Assembly (NCBI GenBank): GCA_002436025.1
Contig: DIXM01000008.1
Span: 23,562 to 87,561, forward strand
Direction: 5' to 3'
DNA from: a candidate division Hyd24-12 bacterium UBA6080
GTDB taxonomy: Bacteria > Fermentibacterota > Fermentibacteria > Fermentibacterales > JCC-6
Length of the DNA stretch: 64,000 nucleotides
The position numbers and the translations under genes are program-made. Positions 1-7,486 of this stretch are shown one piece after another; the stretch's first letter is position 1, and each line of letters begins with the position of its first letter. The notes below the pieces were generated by a model. That model worked only from the letters and a program-made list of their open reading frames with translations, was not told where the DNA came from and made no database searches.

Positions 1-639
1 AACGGTCACGCCGTCAGGAAGGTCTTCGGTGCGATAGAGCCCGACCCTCGAGTCAAGCAGGGCCAGAGTGCCGTCGGTGTTGATCCAGGCCCAGTCCTGA
101 CCTGCGCTGATGAGCCCGCCCCGGGGAAGGACTTCACCGGGTTGGAAACTCTGCAGTGAATCGGTCTGGGGGTTGAGAAGGACCGATCCGTCCTGGAAAA
201 GGACAAGAAGGTCACCGTCCGACGAAGCCATGTCGAGGGAGGGTGAGGTGGTCTGGAACGGGATGATCCGGGTCTGACCCTCGGAGACGATGATGGCCTC
301 CTGCGGTGTGAGAAGGACCGGTTCGCCGGCGAGCAGGGCGAGATCGAAGGCGTCTTCCGCGTCCTGTATCCAGGCGGGGTTCCATACCCCTGTTTCCCGG
401 GACCAGAAGAGAAGAAGCCCGGAACCGCCCAGCAGATGCGCGCCGTTCTCATCGGCCTGCATCGCGATGACCGGACCCGGTGTGTCCACTGAGAGCCACC
501 CCGCAACCGCTTCGGGCTGCACGATGGTCACCGTGCCCCCCTGCGAGCCGGTGGTTTCCTCCCCGTCTCCGGGGCCGCACGCCGGCACAAGGAGAAGGAG
601 GGCGACCGCGGCTGCAGGAACTGTAACGGTCTTCAGCAT
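1..639 (-). CDS. Lipoprotein in pilus operon (partial, runs off window start)
   Basis: The reading frame is open from an ATG at 639 to the window edge (213 codons, C-terminus missing). A strong AGGAGGT site precedes the ATG by 8 bases. The N-terminus is a lipoprotein signal peptide: hydrophobic run, then Leu-Val-Pro-Ala-Cys with the lipidated Cys at about residue 21, followed by an acidic Gly/Glu/Thr linker. The rest has short repeated stretches such as Leu-Leu-Val-Leu-Phe-Gln-Asp-Gly that look like beta-propeller blades, but I cannot assign a family. It lies 22 bases after pilO and belongs to the same operon, so a role in pilus assembly at the outer membrane (a PilP-like position) is possible but is inferred from position only. 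Confidence 0.75.
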   Translation of the reverse strand, partial: MLKTVTVPAAAVALLLLVPACGPGDGEETTGSQGGTVTIVQPEAVAGWLSVDTPGPVIAMQADENGAHLLGGSGLLLFWSRETGVWNPAWIQDAEDAFDLALLAGEPVLLTPQEAIIVSEGQTRIIPFQTTSPSLDMASSDGDLLVLFQDGSVLLNPQTDSLQSFQPGEVLPRGGLISAGQDWAWINTDGTLALLDSRVGLYRTEDLPDGVTV

Positions 640-661
640 GATTTCCTGACCTCCTTCCCGC

Positions 662-1219
662 TCAAGGTTGCACGAAGGCCCTGAAGGTGAACGACGCCTC
701 GATATTGTCGAACTTGCCCTCGGCTGCCTTCTGCTGATGGATTTCAAGGTTCGTGACGGCGCTCATGAGCATCTCCTGTGTGAGCTGGTCGAGAAAGACA
801 CCCAGCCTGTGAAAGCGCCCTGTCAATCTGACCTGCCAGTCGTAAACCAGGTACTCCCCCTCGGTGACGTACTGCATGGGGGTGAGGGACAGTATCGTGA
901 GACCGCTTCTCCCGGCGCCGCCGGTGAGCATCTCCATGACTGCCTCCTGGTCGTAGACCCTTGGAAGAAGCCTGTCGAGCGTGTTAAGCTCCTGAGTGTA
1001 CATCTCGATCCTCTGTGCCATCATCGCAAGGTCCTCGGAGGTTCTGCTTCTGAGGCTCTGATGCTCGATCCTCCGCATTTCGAGGTTCTGCTCCTCGACG
1101 GCGATCTCCTCAGTGAGGCCCTTGGCCAGGAACATGAAGTAACCAACGACAATGGCCGCGAGAAGAAGAATGCCTATGATGAACCTCAGGACCCGCGCAT
1201 CGCGAAAATCTATCGCCAT
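662..1219 (-). CDS. pilO: Type IV pilus inner-membrane protein PilO
   Basis: A 185-residue protein with a short cytoplasmic N-terminus, one membrane helix at about residues 13-32, a coiled coil (about 34-75, rich in Glu/Arg/Gln) and a small alpha/beta ferredoxin-like C-terminal domain. This is the size and layout of PilO, which pairs with PilN in the periplasm and links the inner-membrane platform to the secretin. An AAAGGA site precedes the ATG. It lies downstream of the fused PilM-PilN gene, separated from it by a lipoprotein gene. Identity rests on architecture plus context, since PilO sequences are poorly conserved. Confidence 0.85.
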   Translation of the reverse strand: MAIDFRDARVLRFIIGILLLAAIVVGYFMFLAKGLTEEIAVEEQNLEMRRIEHQSLRSRTSEDLAMMAQRIEMYTQELNTLDRLLPRVYDQEAVMEMLTGGAGRSGLTILSLTPMQYVTEGEYLVYDWQVRLTGRFHRLGVFLDQLTQEMLMSAVTNLEIHQQKAAEGKFDNIEASFTFRAFVQP

Positions 1220-1277
1220 GGTGAATCCTTTCGTCTTGATACCGGGGTACCCGTGCCCTTCATGAGATCACGATCCC

Positions 1278-1703
1278 TTAAATGAACTCGGTGATGGCAA
1301 TGTCCCACACCACCAGAGTGTCACCCGCGGTGACGGTGAAGGGGGATTCGTCGTACTCCCTGTAAGTGTAGGTCATTCCGAGAGCGTAGGCCCTGAGTCC
1401 GCAGGTTCCGGTTCCGGAGGCGCTGTAGCCGCCTATCCCCTCCTCACCCATGTTCGGGTAGAAGGGCACCTCCAGCATGAAAACCCCGCTGGCATTCGTG
1501 AGGGTCGAGACTGTGGGCATTGAGACGCTGTCAGGATTCACATCAAGAATGATCATCGCCCCTTCGAAGGGGACGGTCATGGTCGAGTCGGTGTAAACCC
1601 GTCCCGTGATGTAGGCCCTGGTCTCACTGGTGCCGAAGGGATCGCAACCGGCTGTGAGCAGTACCGCTGCGACCACGACGAAGAACAACAACTTTCTTTT
1701 CAT
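1278..1703 (-). CDS. Lipoprotein with carboxypeptidase-regulatory-like fold
   Basis: The start is placed at ATG 1703 rather than further upstream. It has a GGAGG site, it is followed by a classic lipoprotein signal (Lys-Arg-Lys, hydrophobic stretch, Leu-Thr-Ala-Gly-Cys, lipidated Cys at residue 20), and the longer frame would overlap pilM. The mature part of about 120 residues has the pattern ITGRVY...PFEGAMIIL...TNASGVF, typical of transthyretin-like or CarboxypepD_reg beta-sandwiches. It sits between pilM-pilN and pilO, an unusual insertion in a pilMNO order. A pilus-associated role is inferred from position only. Confidence 0.75.
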   Translation of the reverse strand: MKRKLLFFVVVAAVLLTAGCDPFGTSETRAYITGRVYTDSTMTVPFEGAMIILDVNPDSVSMPTVSTLTNASGVFMLEVPFYPNMGEEGIGGYSASGTGTCGLRAYALGMTYTYREYDESPFTVTAGDTLVVWDIAITEFI

Positions 1704-1713
1704 GACTCCTCCG

Positions 1714-3447
1714 TCACATTCCGGCATAGTCGCCCACCAGAGGTTCAAGGGACGACAGGTTGATTCCGACACTCATTGAAAAACGATACCTTGTTTCATT
1801 CCCGGCCCCTTCTTCCAGGGGGGCGACATCGTAGCTCTGACCGAAATCGCCAGTGAGGAAAAGGGTCTGGGTTCCGTCAGGCATGATCTCGGAAAGCCTG
1901 CGCTGGAACTCGATCACATCCCCCCATGACCGGGCGATGCCGGTTATCTGAAGATCGGTGCCCATGAGCGTAAGGTCGGTGAGGTAGATGTTCTTGCCCG
2001 ACTCTTCAGCCAGTGCGGACTGTTGTGGGTAAAGGGCCCTGCACAGGTACTCGAGAATGTACACCGTGCTTTTCTGCTGAAGGGAGAGGCTGGCAATGGC
2101 CGCCCGCTTCTGAGTAACGCTCTGCTCGAGCGCAGTGACCTCCTGCTGCCGGGAGAGCTGTTCCTCCATCCTGGCGATCTCGGCGTCTACTGTAGCCACT
2201 TCTTCCCTGATCTCATCACGCGTCCGCTGCATGCCCATGTAGTGAAGACCAAGAAGGACAACGCACACAACGACCAGCCCCAGGGGAAGCCAGCTGATGA
2301 CTGCCGCCATGGGGGATGCTTCGGTGGCGGCGGCAGAAGCCTTGGTCTTCTGCTTCTCTTCCTCGGGAAGGATGTTGATGTCCATATCGCCGGCTACGAA
2401 GCCCCTGAGGGCAAGGCCGGTGGCCACGGCCAGAAGTGCGTCGAGCGTGGGCTGTTCCTCTTCCGAGACGAGCCCGGGTTCGACCTGAATGTTCCTGAAG
2501 GGGCTGAACCGTTCAACAGGAAGACCGTGCTGCTCTGAGAGTATGGAGGCCAGATCCGGCATGAGGGAGCAACCGCCGCTGATGTACATCTTGTCGATCC
2601 GGGTGCTCTCGCCGGACGCCTGGAAGCTGATGAATGACCTTCTGACGCTTGTCGAAAGCTCCTGTATCACGCTGCTGACGGCGTTCTTGACGTCATCCGG
2701 GCTTACGCCCTCGGGAAGGTTGCCACGCAGGACACCTTCAGCCGTCTCGTAGTCGAACCCCAGGAACCTCTGTACCGCCTCGACGAACCGGGTTCCCCCG
2801 ATGGCGAGGTCGCGGTTGAAGCTGGGGATCCCGTTCTTCGCGATGACCAGGTTGGTGTTGTCGGCACCGATGTTCAGGATGGTCACGCACTCGTCCTCGG
2901 ATGGGTTGTAGGCGAACTGGTAGGCACGAAGCAGGGCGAACTGTTCGAGGTCGACGCTGGCTGTTCGAAGGCCGGCGCCCTGGATGATCCCCCTGTGAAG
3001 GTGGATGACCTCCTTCTTGGCCGCGACGAGCAGGACCTCCATCTGACCGGGTCCGGCCTCTTCATTGATTATCTTGAAATCAATGCTGACCTCGTCCACC
3101 CTGAAGGGGATGTGCTGCTCGGCCTCCCAGTGGATGGCCTGACGCGCCTGGGCTTCGGTCATCTTTTCCATCGGTATTCGCCGAACGATCACGCTTCTTC
3201 CGGAAACCGCGGAGTTCACCGCCTTGGGCTTGATGCCCGCCTTGGTGATTGCGTCTCCGATGGTGGATACAAGATGGTCCCTGTTGACCACTTCGCCGTC
3301 GACGACGGTGCCGGGAGCAAGTTCCACAACCGCGTACCTGCTGAGCTTCATTGCCTTGCCGGTCCTTGTAAGCTCAACAACTTTGACGGAGTGACTACCG
3401 ATATCGAGGCCGACGGTGGTTTTTCCCGAACCTCCCAAGATCAGCAT
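1714..3447 (-). CDS. pilM: PilM-PilN fusion, type IV pilus assembly
   Basis: Start chosen at ATG 3447, which has a GGGAGG site 6 bases upstream; the frame extends further but without a site. Residues 1 to about 365 are an actin-like PilM ATPase: a phosphate-1 loop Gly-Leu-Asp-Ile-Gly-Ser near residue 13, the conserved QAIHWEAEQHIPF region near 106, and a second phosphate/adenosine region with Ile-Ser-Gly-Gly-Cys. A membrane helix follows at about 381-403, then a coiled coil and a PilN-like periplasmic domain to residue 577. PilM is normally a separate cytoplasmic protein that binds the PilN N-terminus; here the two are one chain. It is first in the operon running to the window start. Confidence 0.88.
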   Translation of the reverse strand: MLILGGSGKTTVGLDIGSHSVKVVELTRTGKAMKLSRYAVVELAPGTVVDGEVVNRDHLVSTIGDAITKAGIKPKAVNSAVSGRSVIVRRIPMEKMTEAQARQAIHWEAEQHIPFRVDEVSIDFKIINEEAGPGQMEVLLVAAKKEVIHLHRGIIQGAGLRTASVDLEQFALLRAYQFAYNPSEDECVTILNIGADNTNLVIAKNGIPSFNRDLAIGGTRFVEAVQRFLGFDYETAEGVLRGNLPEGVSPDDVKNAVSSVIQELSTSVRRSFISFQASGESTRIDKMYISGGCSLMPDLASILSEQHGLPVERFSPFRNIQVEPGLVSEEEQPTLDALLAVATGLALRGFVAGDMDINILPEEEKQKTKASAAATEASPMAAVISWLPLGLVVVCVVLLGLHYMGMQRTRDEIREEVATVDAEIARMEEQLSRQQEVTALEQSVTQKRAAIASLSLQQKSTVYILEYLCRALYPQQSALAEESGKNIYLTDLTLMGTDLQITGIARSWGDVIEFQRRLSEIMPDGTQTLFLTGDFGQSYDVAPLEEGAGNETRYRFSMSVGINLSSLEPLVGDYAGM

Positions 3448-3524
3448 CTTCTCCCTCCCGGGAACCGATCCGGACCCTGCCGGATCAATTATCGGCCGCA
3501 AGATGTTTGCGACACATTTATCAT

Positions 3525-3565
3525 AACTCCATCCGGAGTTTAGCACATGTGGAAGCCAGCGTCAA
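3525..3565 (-). promoter_or_regulatory. Promoter with palindrome for the pilus operon
   Basis: On the minus strand there is TTGACG (3560-3565), a 17-base spacer and TAAACT (3537-3542), reading towards pilM. The palindrome AACTCC-ATCC-GGAGTT at 3525-3540 overlaps the -10 and the expected start site, so it could be an operator. This is seen by eye, not tested. Confidence 0.5.
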
Positions 3566-3603
3566 TACCCTAATTTCATAAGTGTCGAATTTCATATTTT
3601 CCC

Positions 3604-3631
3604 TTGACACTCCGTTGCCATTCCGTATCTT
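3604..3631 (+). promoter_or_regulatory. Sigma-70-type promoter
   Basis: A perfect TTGACA (3604-3609), a 16-base spacer and TATCTT (3626-3631) read towards the small gene at 3651, giving a leader of about 13 bases. It is divergent from the pilus operon promoter. Confidence 0.6.
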
Positions 3632-3650
3632 TCCCGCATGGGAGGCTGAA

Positions 3651-3968
3651 ATGGTAAAAGAGAACGGCAACGGAAACGGTCCTGTTGTAAGGTTCAATGA
3701 CATTGAGGTCCACAGTGAACCTTCGGTGAGACTCACTGTGCCAGTCAGGCCTGATCAGGAAGAGGTTCTGTCCAGAATGGTCCGCACCATTTCCCAGACC
3801 CGTTCAAGGCAGAACAGAAGCCAGCGGATCACAAAGGCAACACTGATGAGGGCTTACATAGACGCTCTGTCATCGCTGGCGATCGACCTTGAAGAGATAG
3901 CCGACGAAGCCACACTGCTCGACAGGCTTCTTGAAGCTATGCATCAACGACCTCGGGCCATTACCTGA
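3651..3968 (+). CDS. Small protein of unknown function (possible helix-turn-helix/RHH)
   Basis: The start is ATG 3651 with GGAGG 5 bases upstream and a good promoter just before it. The 105-residue protein has a Gly/Asn-rich N-terminus, a basic middle (Arg-Ser-Arg-Gln-Asn-Arg-Ser-Gln-Arg) and a helical C-terminal half beginning ITKATLMRAYIDALSSLAID. A short beta segment followed by two helices and a basic patch would fit a ribbon-helix-helix DNA-binding protein, but I do not recognise the family. It is divergent from the pilus operon, so it could be a local regulator. That is inference. Confidence 0.6.
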   Translation: MVKENGNGNGPVVRFNDIEVHSEPSVRLTVPVRPDQEEVLSRMVRTISQTRSRQNRSQRITKATLMRAYIDALSSLAIDLEEIADEATLLDRLLEAMHQRPRAIT

Positions 3969-3989
3969 CAAGACACATCACTGGAATTT

Positions 3990-4003
3990 CGCAAGTACTT
4001 GCG
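3990..4003. terminator. Short palindrome between convergent genes
   Basis: The perfect 14-base palindrome CGCAAGTACTTGCG lies between the end of the small gene at 3968 and the end of glgC at 4009. It could form a short hairpin on either strand, but there is no long T run, so termination is uncertain. Confidence 0.3.
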
Positions 4004-4008
4004 CTTCC

Positions 4009-5271
4009 TTACACAACTGTCCCGTCAGGAATAACGGCACCCTTGGGTATCACGATGATCCCGTCCCGTATGAACCATGAGTCGCCGTCGGCGTCTTCCA
4101 GCCCCGCTTCGTTCAAGAGCCTGACATTTGAGCCGATCCTTGCGTTCTTGTCGATTATGGCCCTGCGTATCACCGAGCCCTCACCCACACCCATGGGCGG
4201 CAGTGTCGGGTCGACGGTTGCGGGGTCCTGCGGGTGACCCCGCCAGAAGTCCGCCCCCATCAGTACAGTGTCCTCCAGAATGCACCCCTTGCCCAGATAG
4301 CTTCTGATCCCCACAACCGAGTTCCTCACATCGGCGCCATTGAGGTCTGAAGCATCGCAGACTATGGCGTTGTGAAGGGTGCAGTTCCGCATGCGGGCAC
4401 CCGGCAGCGCCCTTGCCCTGGTGTACAGGGGCGAGAACTGGCTGTACATGTCGAAGGCCGGGTCGGGCATTGCAAGGTCGATGTTGGCCTTGAAGAAGCT
4501 CTTGATGGTTCCGATGTCGGACCAGTACCCCCTGAAGGGGAAAGATGTCATGCGGTAGCGGCCGAGAGCACAGGGAATGATCTCCTTGCCGAAATCGTCG
4601 TGCTCGGGGTTCTGGGTGAGAAGGTCGCTCAGTACCTTTGGCTTGAACAGGTAGATGCCCATGCTGCCCAGAAAGGGCTGGTCATCCGGCACCCACTCCG
4701 ATGAGCTTTCGAGTCCCGAAAGCCTTTCAGGGGACGGTTTCTCGTGAAAGCCCATTATCTCCCCCGCGGAGTCAACCTGAATGATGCCCAGTCCCGATGC
4801 TTCGTCACGGGGTACGGGCTTCGAGGCGATGCAGATGTCCGAGGAGGTGTCGCTGAAGTGGCCGATAAAATCGAGGAAATTCATCCTGTAGAGCTGGTCG
4901 CCCGAGAGGATGAGCACCAGGTCAGGCTGAAGTGACAGTATGTGTATCATGCTCTTGCGAACGGCGTCCGCGGTTCCCTGGAACCACGAGACGCTCTCGT
5001 AGGTCTGTTCTGCCGCCAGGATGGACACGAAACCGTTCGTGAACCTGTCGAACCTGTAGGTCTGGGCAATGTGCCGGTTGAGGCTTTCGCTGTTGTACTG
5101 GCTGAGGACGAGAATCTGTCTTATCCCGTCGTTGACGCAGTTTGAGATCGGTATGTCTATGAGCCTGTACTTCCCGCCAATGGGAACGGCAGGTTTGCAC
5201 CGAAGCTTTGTAAGGGGGAACAGCCTGGTTCCCCGGCCACCACCCAGGATCACGGCAACAACATTCCTCAT
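4009..5271 (-). CDS. glgC: Glucose-1-phosphate adenylyltransferase
   Basis: Makes ADP-glucose from ATP and glucose 1-phosphate, the committed step of bacterial glycogen synthesis. The 420-residue length matches GlgC. The N-terminal nucleotidyltransferase domain begins with Ile-Leu-Gly-Gly-Gly-Arg-Gly-Thr-Arg-Leu (about residues 8-17), then LRCKPAVPIGGKYRLIDIPISNC, where Lys and Arg contact ATP. The Trp-Phe-Gln-Gly-Thr-Ala-Asp-Ala motif for sugar phosphate binding is near residue 96. The C-terminal third is a left-handed beta-helix. No glycogen synthase or branching enzyme gene is adjacent, so it is a stand-alone unit here. Confidence 0.95.
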   Translation of the reverse strand: MRNVVAVILGGGRGTRLFPLTKLRCKPAVPIGGKYRLIDIPISNCVNDGIRQILVLSQYNSESLNRHIAQTYRFDRFTNGFVSILAAEQTYESVSWFQGTADAVRKSMIHILSLQPDLVLILSGDQLYRMNFLDFIGHFSDTSSDICIASKPVPRDEASGLGIIQVDSAGEIMGFHEKPSPERLSGLESSSEWVPDDQPFLGSMGIYLFKPKVLSDLLTQNPEHDDFGKEIIPCALGRYRMTSFPFRGYWSDIGTIKSFFKANIDLAMPDPAFDMYSQFSPLYTRARALPGARMRNCTLHNAIVCDASDLNGADVRNSVVGIRSYLGKGCILEDTVLMGADFWRGHPQDPATVDPTLPPMGVGEGSVIRRAIIDKNARIGSNVRLLNEAGLEDADGDSWFIRDGIIVIPKGAVIPDGTVV

Positions 5272-5307
5272 TACGGTTCCCCCTCAGGTTTTCAAGCCGC
5301 ATCCGCG

Positions 5308-5335
5308 ATTATTTCCCAAACACCACGGAAGTCAA
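5308..5335 (-). promoter_or_regulatory. Promoter for glgC
   Basis: Minus-strand TTGACT (5330-5335), 16-base spacer, AATAAT (5308-5313), about 37 bases before the glgC ATG. It is divergent from the promoter at 5378-5405. Confidence 0.55.
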
Positions 5336-5377
5336 CCCGAACAAAACCAGCTTTTTAGGTTCATCACAAGCCCTACC

Positions 5378-5405
5378 TTGACAATGTTAAAGCCGTACTT
5401 ATGTT
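5378..5405 (+). promoter_or_regulatory. Promoter for the DUF2089 gene set
   Basis: TTGACA (5378-5383), 16-base spacer and TATGTT (5400-5405), reading into the gene that starts at 5431. Confidence 0.55.
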
Positions 5406-5430
5406 TTGTTAAGGAATGGAGGTGCAAAAA

Positions 5431-5778
5431 GTGGATATTGGTGAAGTCAGGTGCCCATCCTGCAAAAAGCTCATGACCCCGGCAAAGTTGACCTGCACGG
5501 AGTGCGCCATTTCGGTGACGGGATCATTTACCGCGTCGCCCCTGGCACAGCTTCCGCCTGAAGACCAGGCGATAGCCATGGCGTTCATTCGCAGCTACGG
5601 GTCGATCAAGCAGCTGCAGGACATTCTGGGAGTAAGCTACCCCACAGCCAGGGCCAGACTGGACAGGCTGGTCAATTCACTGAACAGGACAATGGAGGCG
5701 GATGTGAACCCTGATCAGACGTTGAACAGGCTCGCCAAGGGTGAGATATCGTTCGATGAAGCCCTGAGGTCGCTGTGA
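5431..5778 (+). CDS. DUF2089-family zinc-ribbon/HTH protein
   Basis: A 115-residue protein: an N-terminal zinc ribbon (Cys-Pro-Ser-Cys and Cys-Thr-Glu-Cys), then a helix-turn-helix region around QLQDILGVSYPTARARLDRL, then a C-terminal helical piece ending in Phe-Asp-Glu-Ala-Leu. This is the layout of DUF2089 proteins, thought to be small DNA-binding regulators. I place the start at GTG 5431 because GGAGGT (5418-5423) sits 7 bases before it; an ATG at 5416 has no usable spacing. It overlaps the next gene by one base (TGATG), so the set is translationally coupled. Confidence 0.8.
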   Translation: MDIGEVRCPSCKKLMTPAKLTCTECAISVTGSFTASPLAQLPPEDQAIAMAFIRSYGSIKQLQDILGVSYPTARARLDRLVNSLNRTMEADVNPDQTLNRLAKGEISFDEALRSL

Positions 5779-6044
5779 TGCCAGCGCTGCTCCTGCTCAT
5801 GAGGTTTGGGAGAATGCCCTTTCCCATTCCTGTCCTATGGTTCCCGATCTGGCTGCTGCTTCTGCCCGTGGCGCTTCTGGCGCAGGTCGCGGGTTATGCG
5901 GGTTCGGTGTTCCACCGGGGAAAAAGCTCCACACTCGCGATGCTGTCCGGATCAATGGCTTTGTGGAGCATTCTTCCCGGCCTTCACGGCCTTGAGGTGA
6001 ATGTCAGTTCCAGGGAAGACAGGATAATGTTCAGGTTCCTCTAG
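5778..6044 (+). CDS. Small membrane protein of the DUF2089 set
   Basis: An 88-residue protein whose ATG shares a base with the stop of the gene before it. One strong membrane helix covers about residues 16-40 (Pro-Val-Leu-Trp-Phe-Pro-Ile-Trp then Leu-rich), with a second weaker hydrophobic stretch near 55-70. The C-terminal tail resembles beta strands (LEVNVSSREDRIMFRFL). The family is not recognised. Position between a DUF2089 and a SHOCT-like gene suggests a membrane partner for a small stress or envelope-sensing module, which is inference. Confidence 0.65.
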   Translation: MPALLLLMRFGRMPFPIPVLWFPIWLLLLPVALLAQVAGYAGSVFHRGKSSTLAMLSGSMALWSILPGLHGLEVNVSSREDRIMFRFL

Positions 6045-6064
6045 AGGAATAAGGAGGCAGAGAG

Positions 6065-6484
6065 ATGAACGAAGCGAGAATGAAGATCCTCGAGATGCTC
6101 AGCAAGGGCAAGATCACCGTGGAGGAAGCTTCAGCACTTCTCGAGAAGGTTATAGTACGTGAACAGGCACCCGAGGCCGAACCCGTGAGCGACGAGAACG
6201 GAAGCGCGCCGGTAAGGAAGAGCGTGCCGAAGTACCTCAGGGTTGTTGTAGACAGCTCCGATGGTGACAAAGTGAACGTGAGGGTTCCCATGAGCCTTAT
6301 CCGCACCGGCCTCAAGCTCAGTTCCCTGATGCCGGCAGACGCCGCCGAAGCCGTTTCGGAGAGGGGCATCGACCTCTCGGCCCTCAAAGACCTCGACGGG
6401 GAAGAACTGGTGGAGGCACTCCGTGAACTCACCGTCGATGTTGACAGCGCCGACGGCGACAAGGTGAGGATCTTCACAGAATAG
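6065..6484 (+). CDS. SHOCT-like domain protein (YvlB-like)
   Basis: A 139-residue protein preceded by an AAGGAGG site. The N-terminal 30 residues (RMKILEMLSKGKITVEEASALLEKV) match the short helical SHOCT-like/YvlB N-terminal domain. The rest has two similar beta stretches (VVVDSSDGDKVNVRVP and VDVDSADGDKVRIF) flanking helices, an internal duplication seen in this family. Proteins of this type occur with DUF2089 regulators and small membrane proteins in many phyla; the molecular role is unknown. It lies 20 bases after the membrane protein gene. Confidence 0.75.
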   Translation: MNEARMKILEMLSKGKITVEEASALLEKVIVREQAPEAEPVSDENGSAPVRKSVPKYLRVVVDSSDGDKVNVRVPMSLIRTGLKLSSLMPADAAEAVSERGIDLSALKDLDGEELVEALRELTVDVDSADGDKVRIFTE

Positions 6485-6496
6485 AACGGGGTTGGA

Positions 6497-7486
6497 ATGA
6501 AAATCGCCCTTGCCGGCTTTCCCAGGTGCGGCCGTTCGACGCTGTTTCACGCTCTGGCAGGTTCATCCAGGGCGGACACGGCAAAACCTCTCACGGTAAA
6601 GGTGCCCGACCCCAGGGTCGATTTCCTGACGGAGCACTGGCACCCGAAAAGCGTGGTCAACGCCACGGTTTCCTTCACGGACCTGCCCTCCCCCGCTTAC
6701 GGGGTCAGGGGAATGGCCCTTCTTCGCGAAGCCTCGGCAGTCGTTCTGGTGCTCGACAACCACACCACGGGACACCTGGAGGAAAACCTGCGAAACTCCG
6801 AGGCTGAACTGATCCTGGGTGACCTGGCAATTCTGGAGAAGCGCCGGGACAGGCTTCGGAAGGAAAGCAAGTCCGGTTCCAGGGAGTTCGTTCTGATTGA
6901 CAGGGCACTCACTCTGCTCTCGCAGGAGGTACCCCTCAGGAAGGCCGGTTTTTCGAGAAATGAGCAGACCGAACTCTCCCCCTACGCCCCCGCATCACTG
7001 AAACCCCTGATGGTGGTTTCCAACCGCTCCGGCCAGGGCATCGAGGACGAAACCGGTGCAGGCATGGCCGCCGAGGCAGCGGGAGCAGCATTCCTCACCA
7101 TCGATGCCGGTCTTGAACTGGAACTCTGCGAACTGCCCGAGGGGGAGCGGTCCGAATTCCTGTCGGACATGGGCTACAGCGATTCGGGACTTTCCCGGAT
7201 AATCCGGTCGGCCTACTCCCTGCTGGACCTGGTGAGCTTTCTCACCATGGGCCCGGACGAGGTTAGGGCCTGGCCTATCCCGGCGGGAAGCACTGCTCTT
7301 GAAGCCGCAGGAACCATCCACTCCGACCTTGCGCGGGGATTCATCAGGGCCCAGGTGATCCCATACGCGGTTTTCCGGGAAACCCCGGACGAGGCCGCTC
7401 TGAAGAAGAAGGGCGCGGTGGGGCTGGAAGGGAAAGATTACGTGGTGAAGGATGGCGACATACTGGAGATCAGGTTTTCGGTTTAG
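6497..7486 (+). CDS. Degenerate YchF/OLA1-like GTPase
   Basis: The 329-residue protein aligns with YchF at both ends: a P-loop region at residues 7-16 and the C-terminal TGS-like domain with VRAWPIPAGSTALEAAGTIHSDLARGFIRAQVI and GKDYVVKDGDI, which is nearly canonical. Between them it differs. The P-loop is Gly-Phe-Pro-Arg-Cys-Gly-Arg-Ser-Thr, with Arg in place of the essential Lys. The usual DIAGLVKGAS switch is replaced by Asp-Leu-Pro-Ser-Pro with a deletion, and it is about 35 residues shorter than YchF. It may be a nucleotide-binding-defective paralogue, whereas true YchF acts at the ribosome. It ends convergently, overlapping the YihY gene by 17 bases. Confidence 0.8.
   Translation: MKIALAGFPRCGRSTLFHALAGSSRADTAKPLTVKVPDPRVDFLTEHWHPKSVVNATVSFTDLPSPAYGVRGMALLREASAVVLVLDNHTTGHLEENLRNSEAELILGDLAILEKRRDRLRKESKSGSREFVLIDRALTLLSQEVPLRKAGFSRNEQTELSPYAPASLKPLMVVSNRSGQGIEDETGAGMAAEAAGAAFLTIDAGLELELCELPEGERSEFLSDMGYSDSGLSRIIRSAYSLLDLVSFLTMGPDEVRAWPIPAGSTALEAAGTIHSDLARGFIRAQVIPYAVFRETPDEAALKKKGAVGLEGKDYVVKDGDILEIRFSV

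Noticed and set aside
6..506. Long open frame on the minus strand, rich in Arg, Ser and Pro
   Set aside because: It is a shadow frame of the lipoprotein gene at 1-639, which has a signal peptide, lipobox and strong ribosome site.
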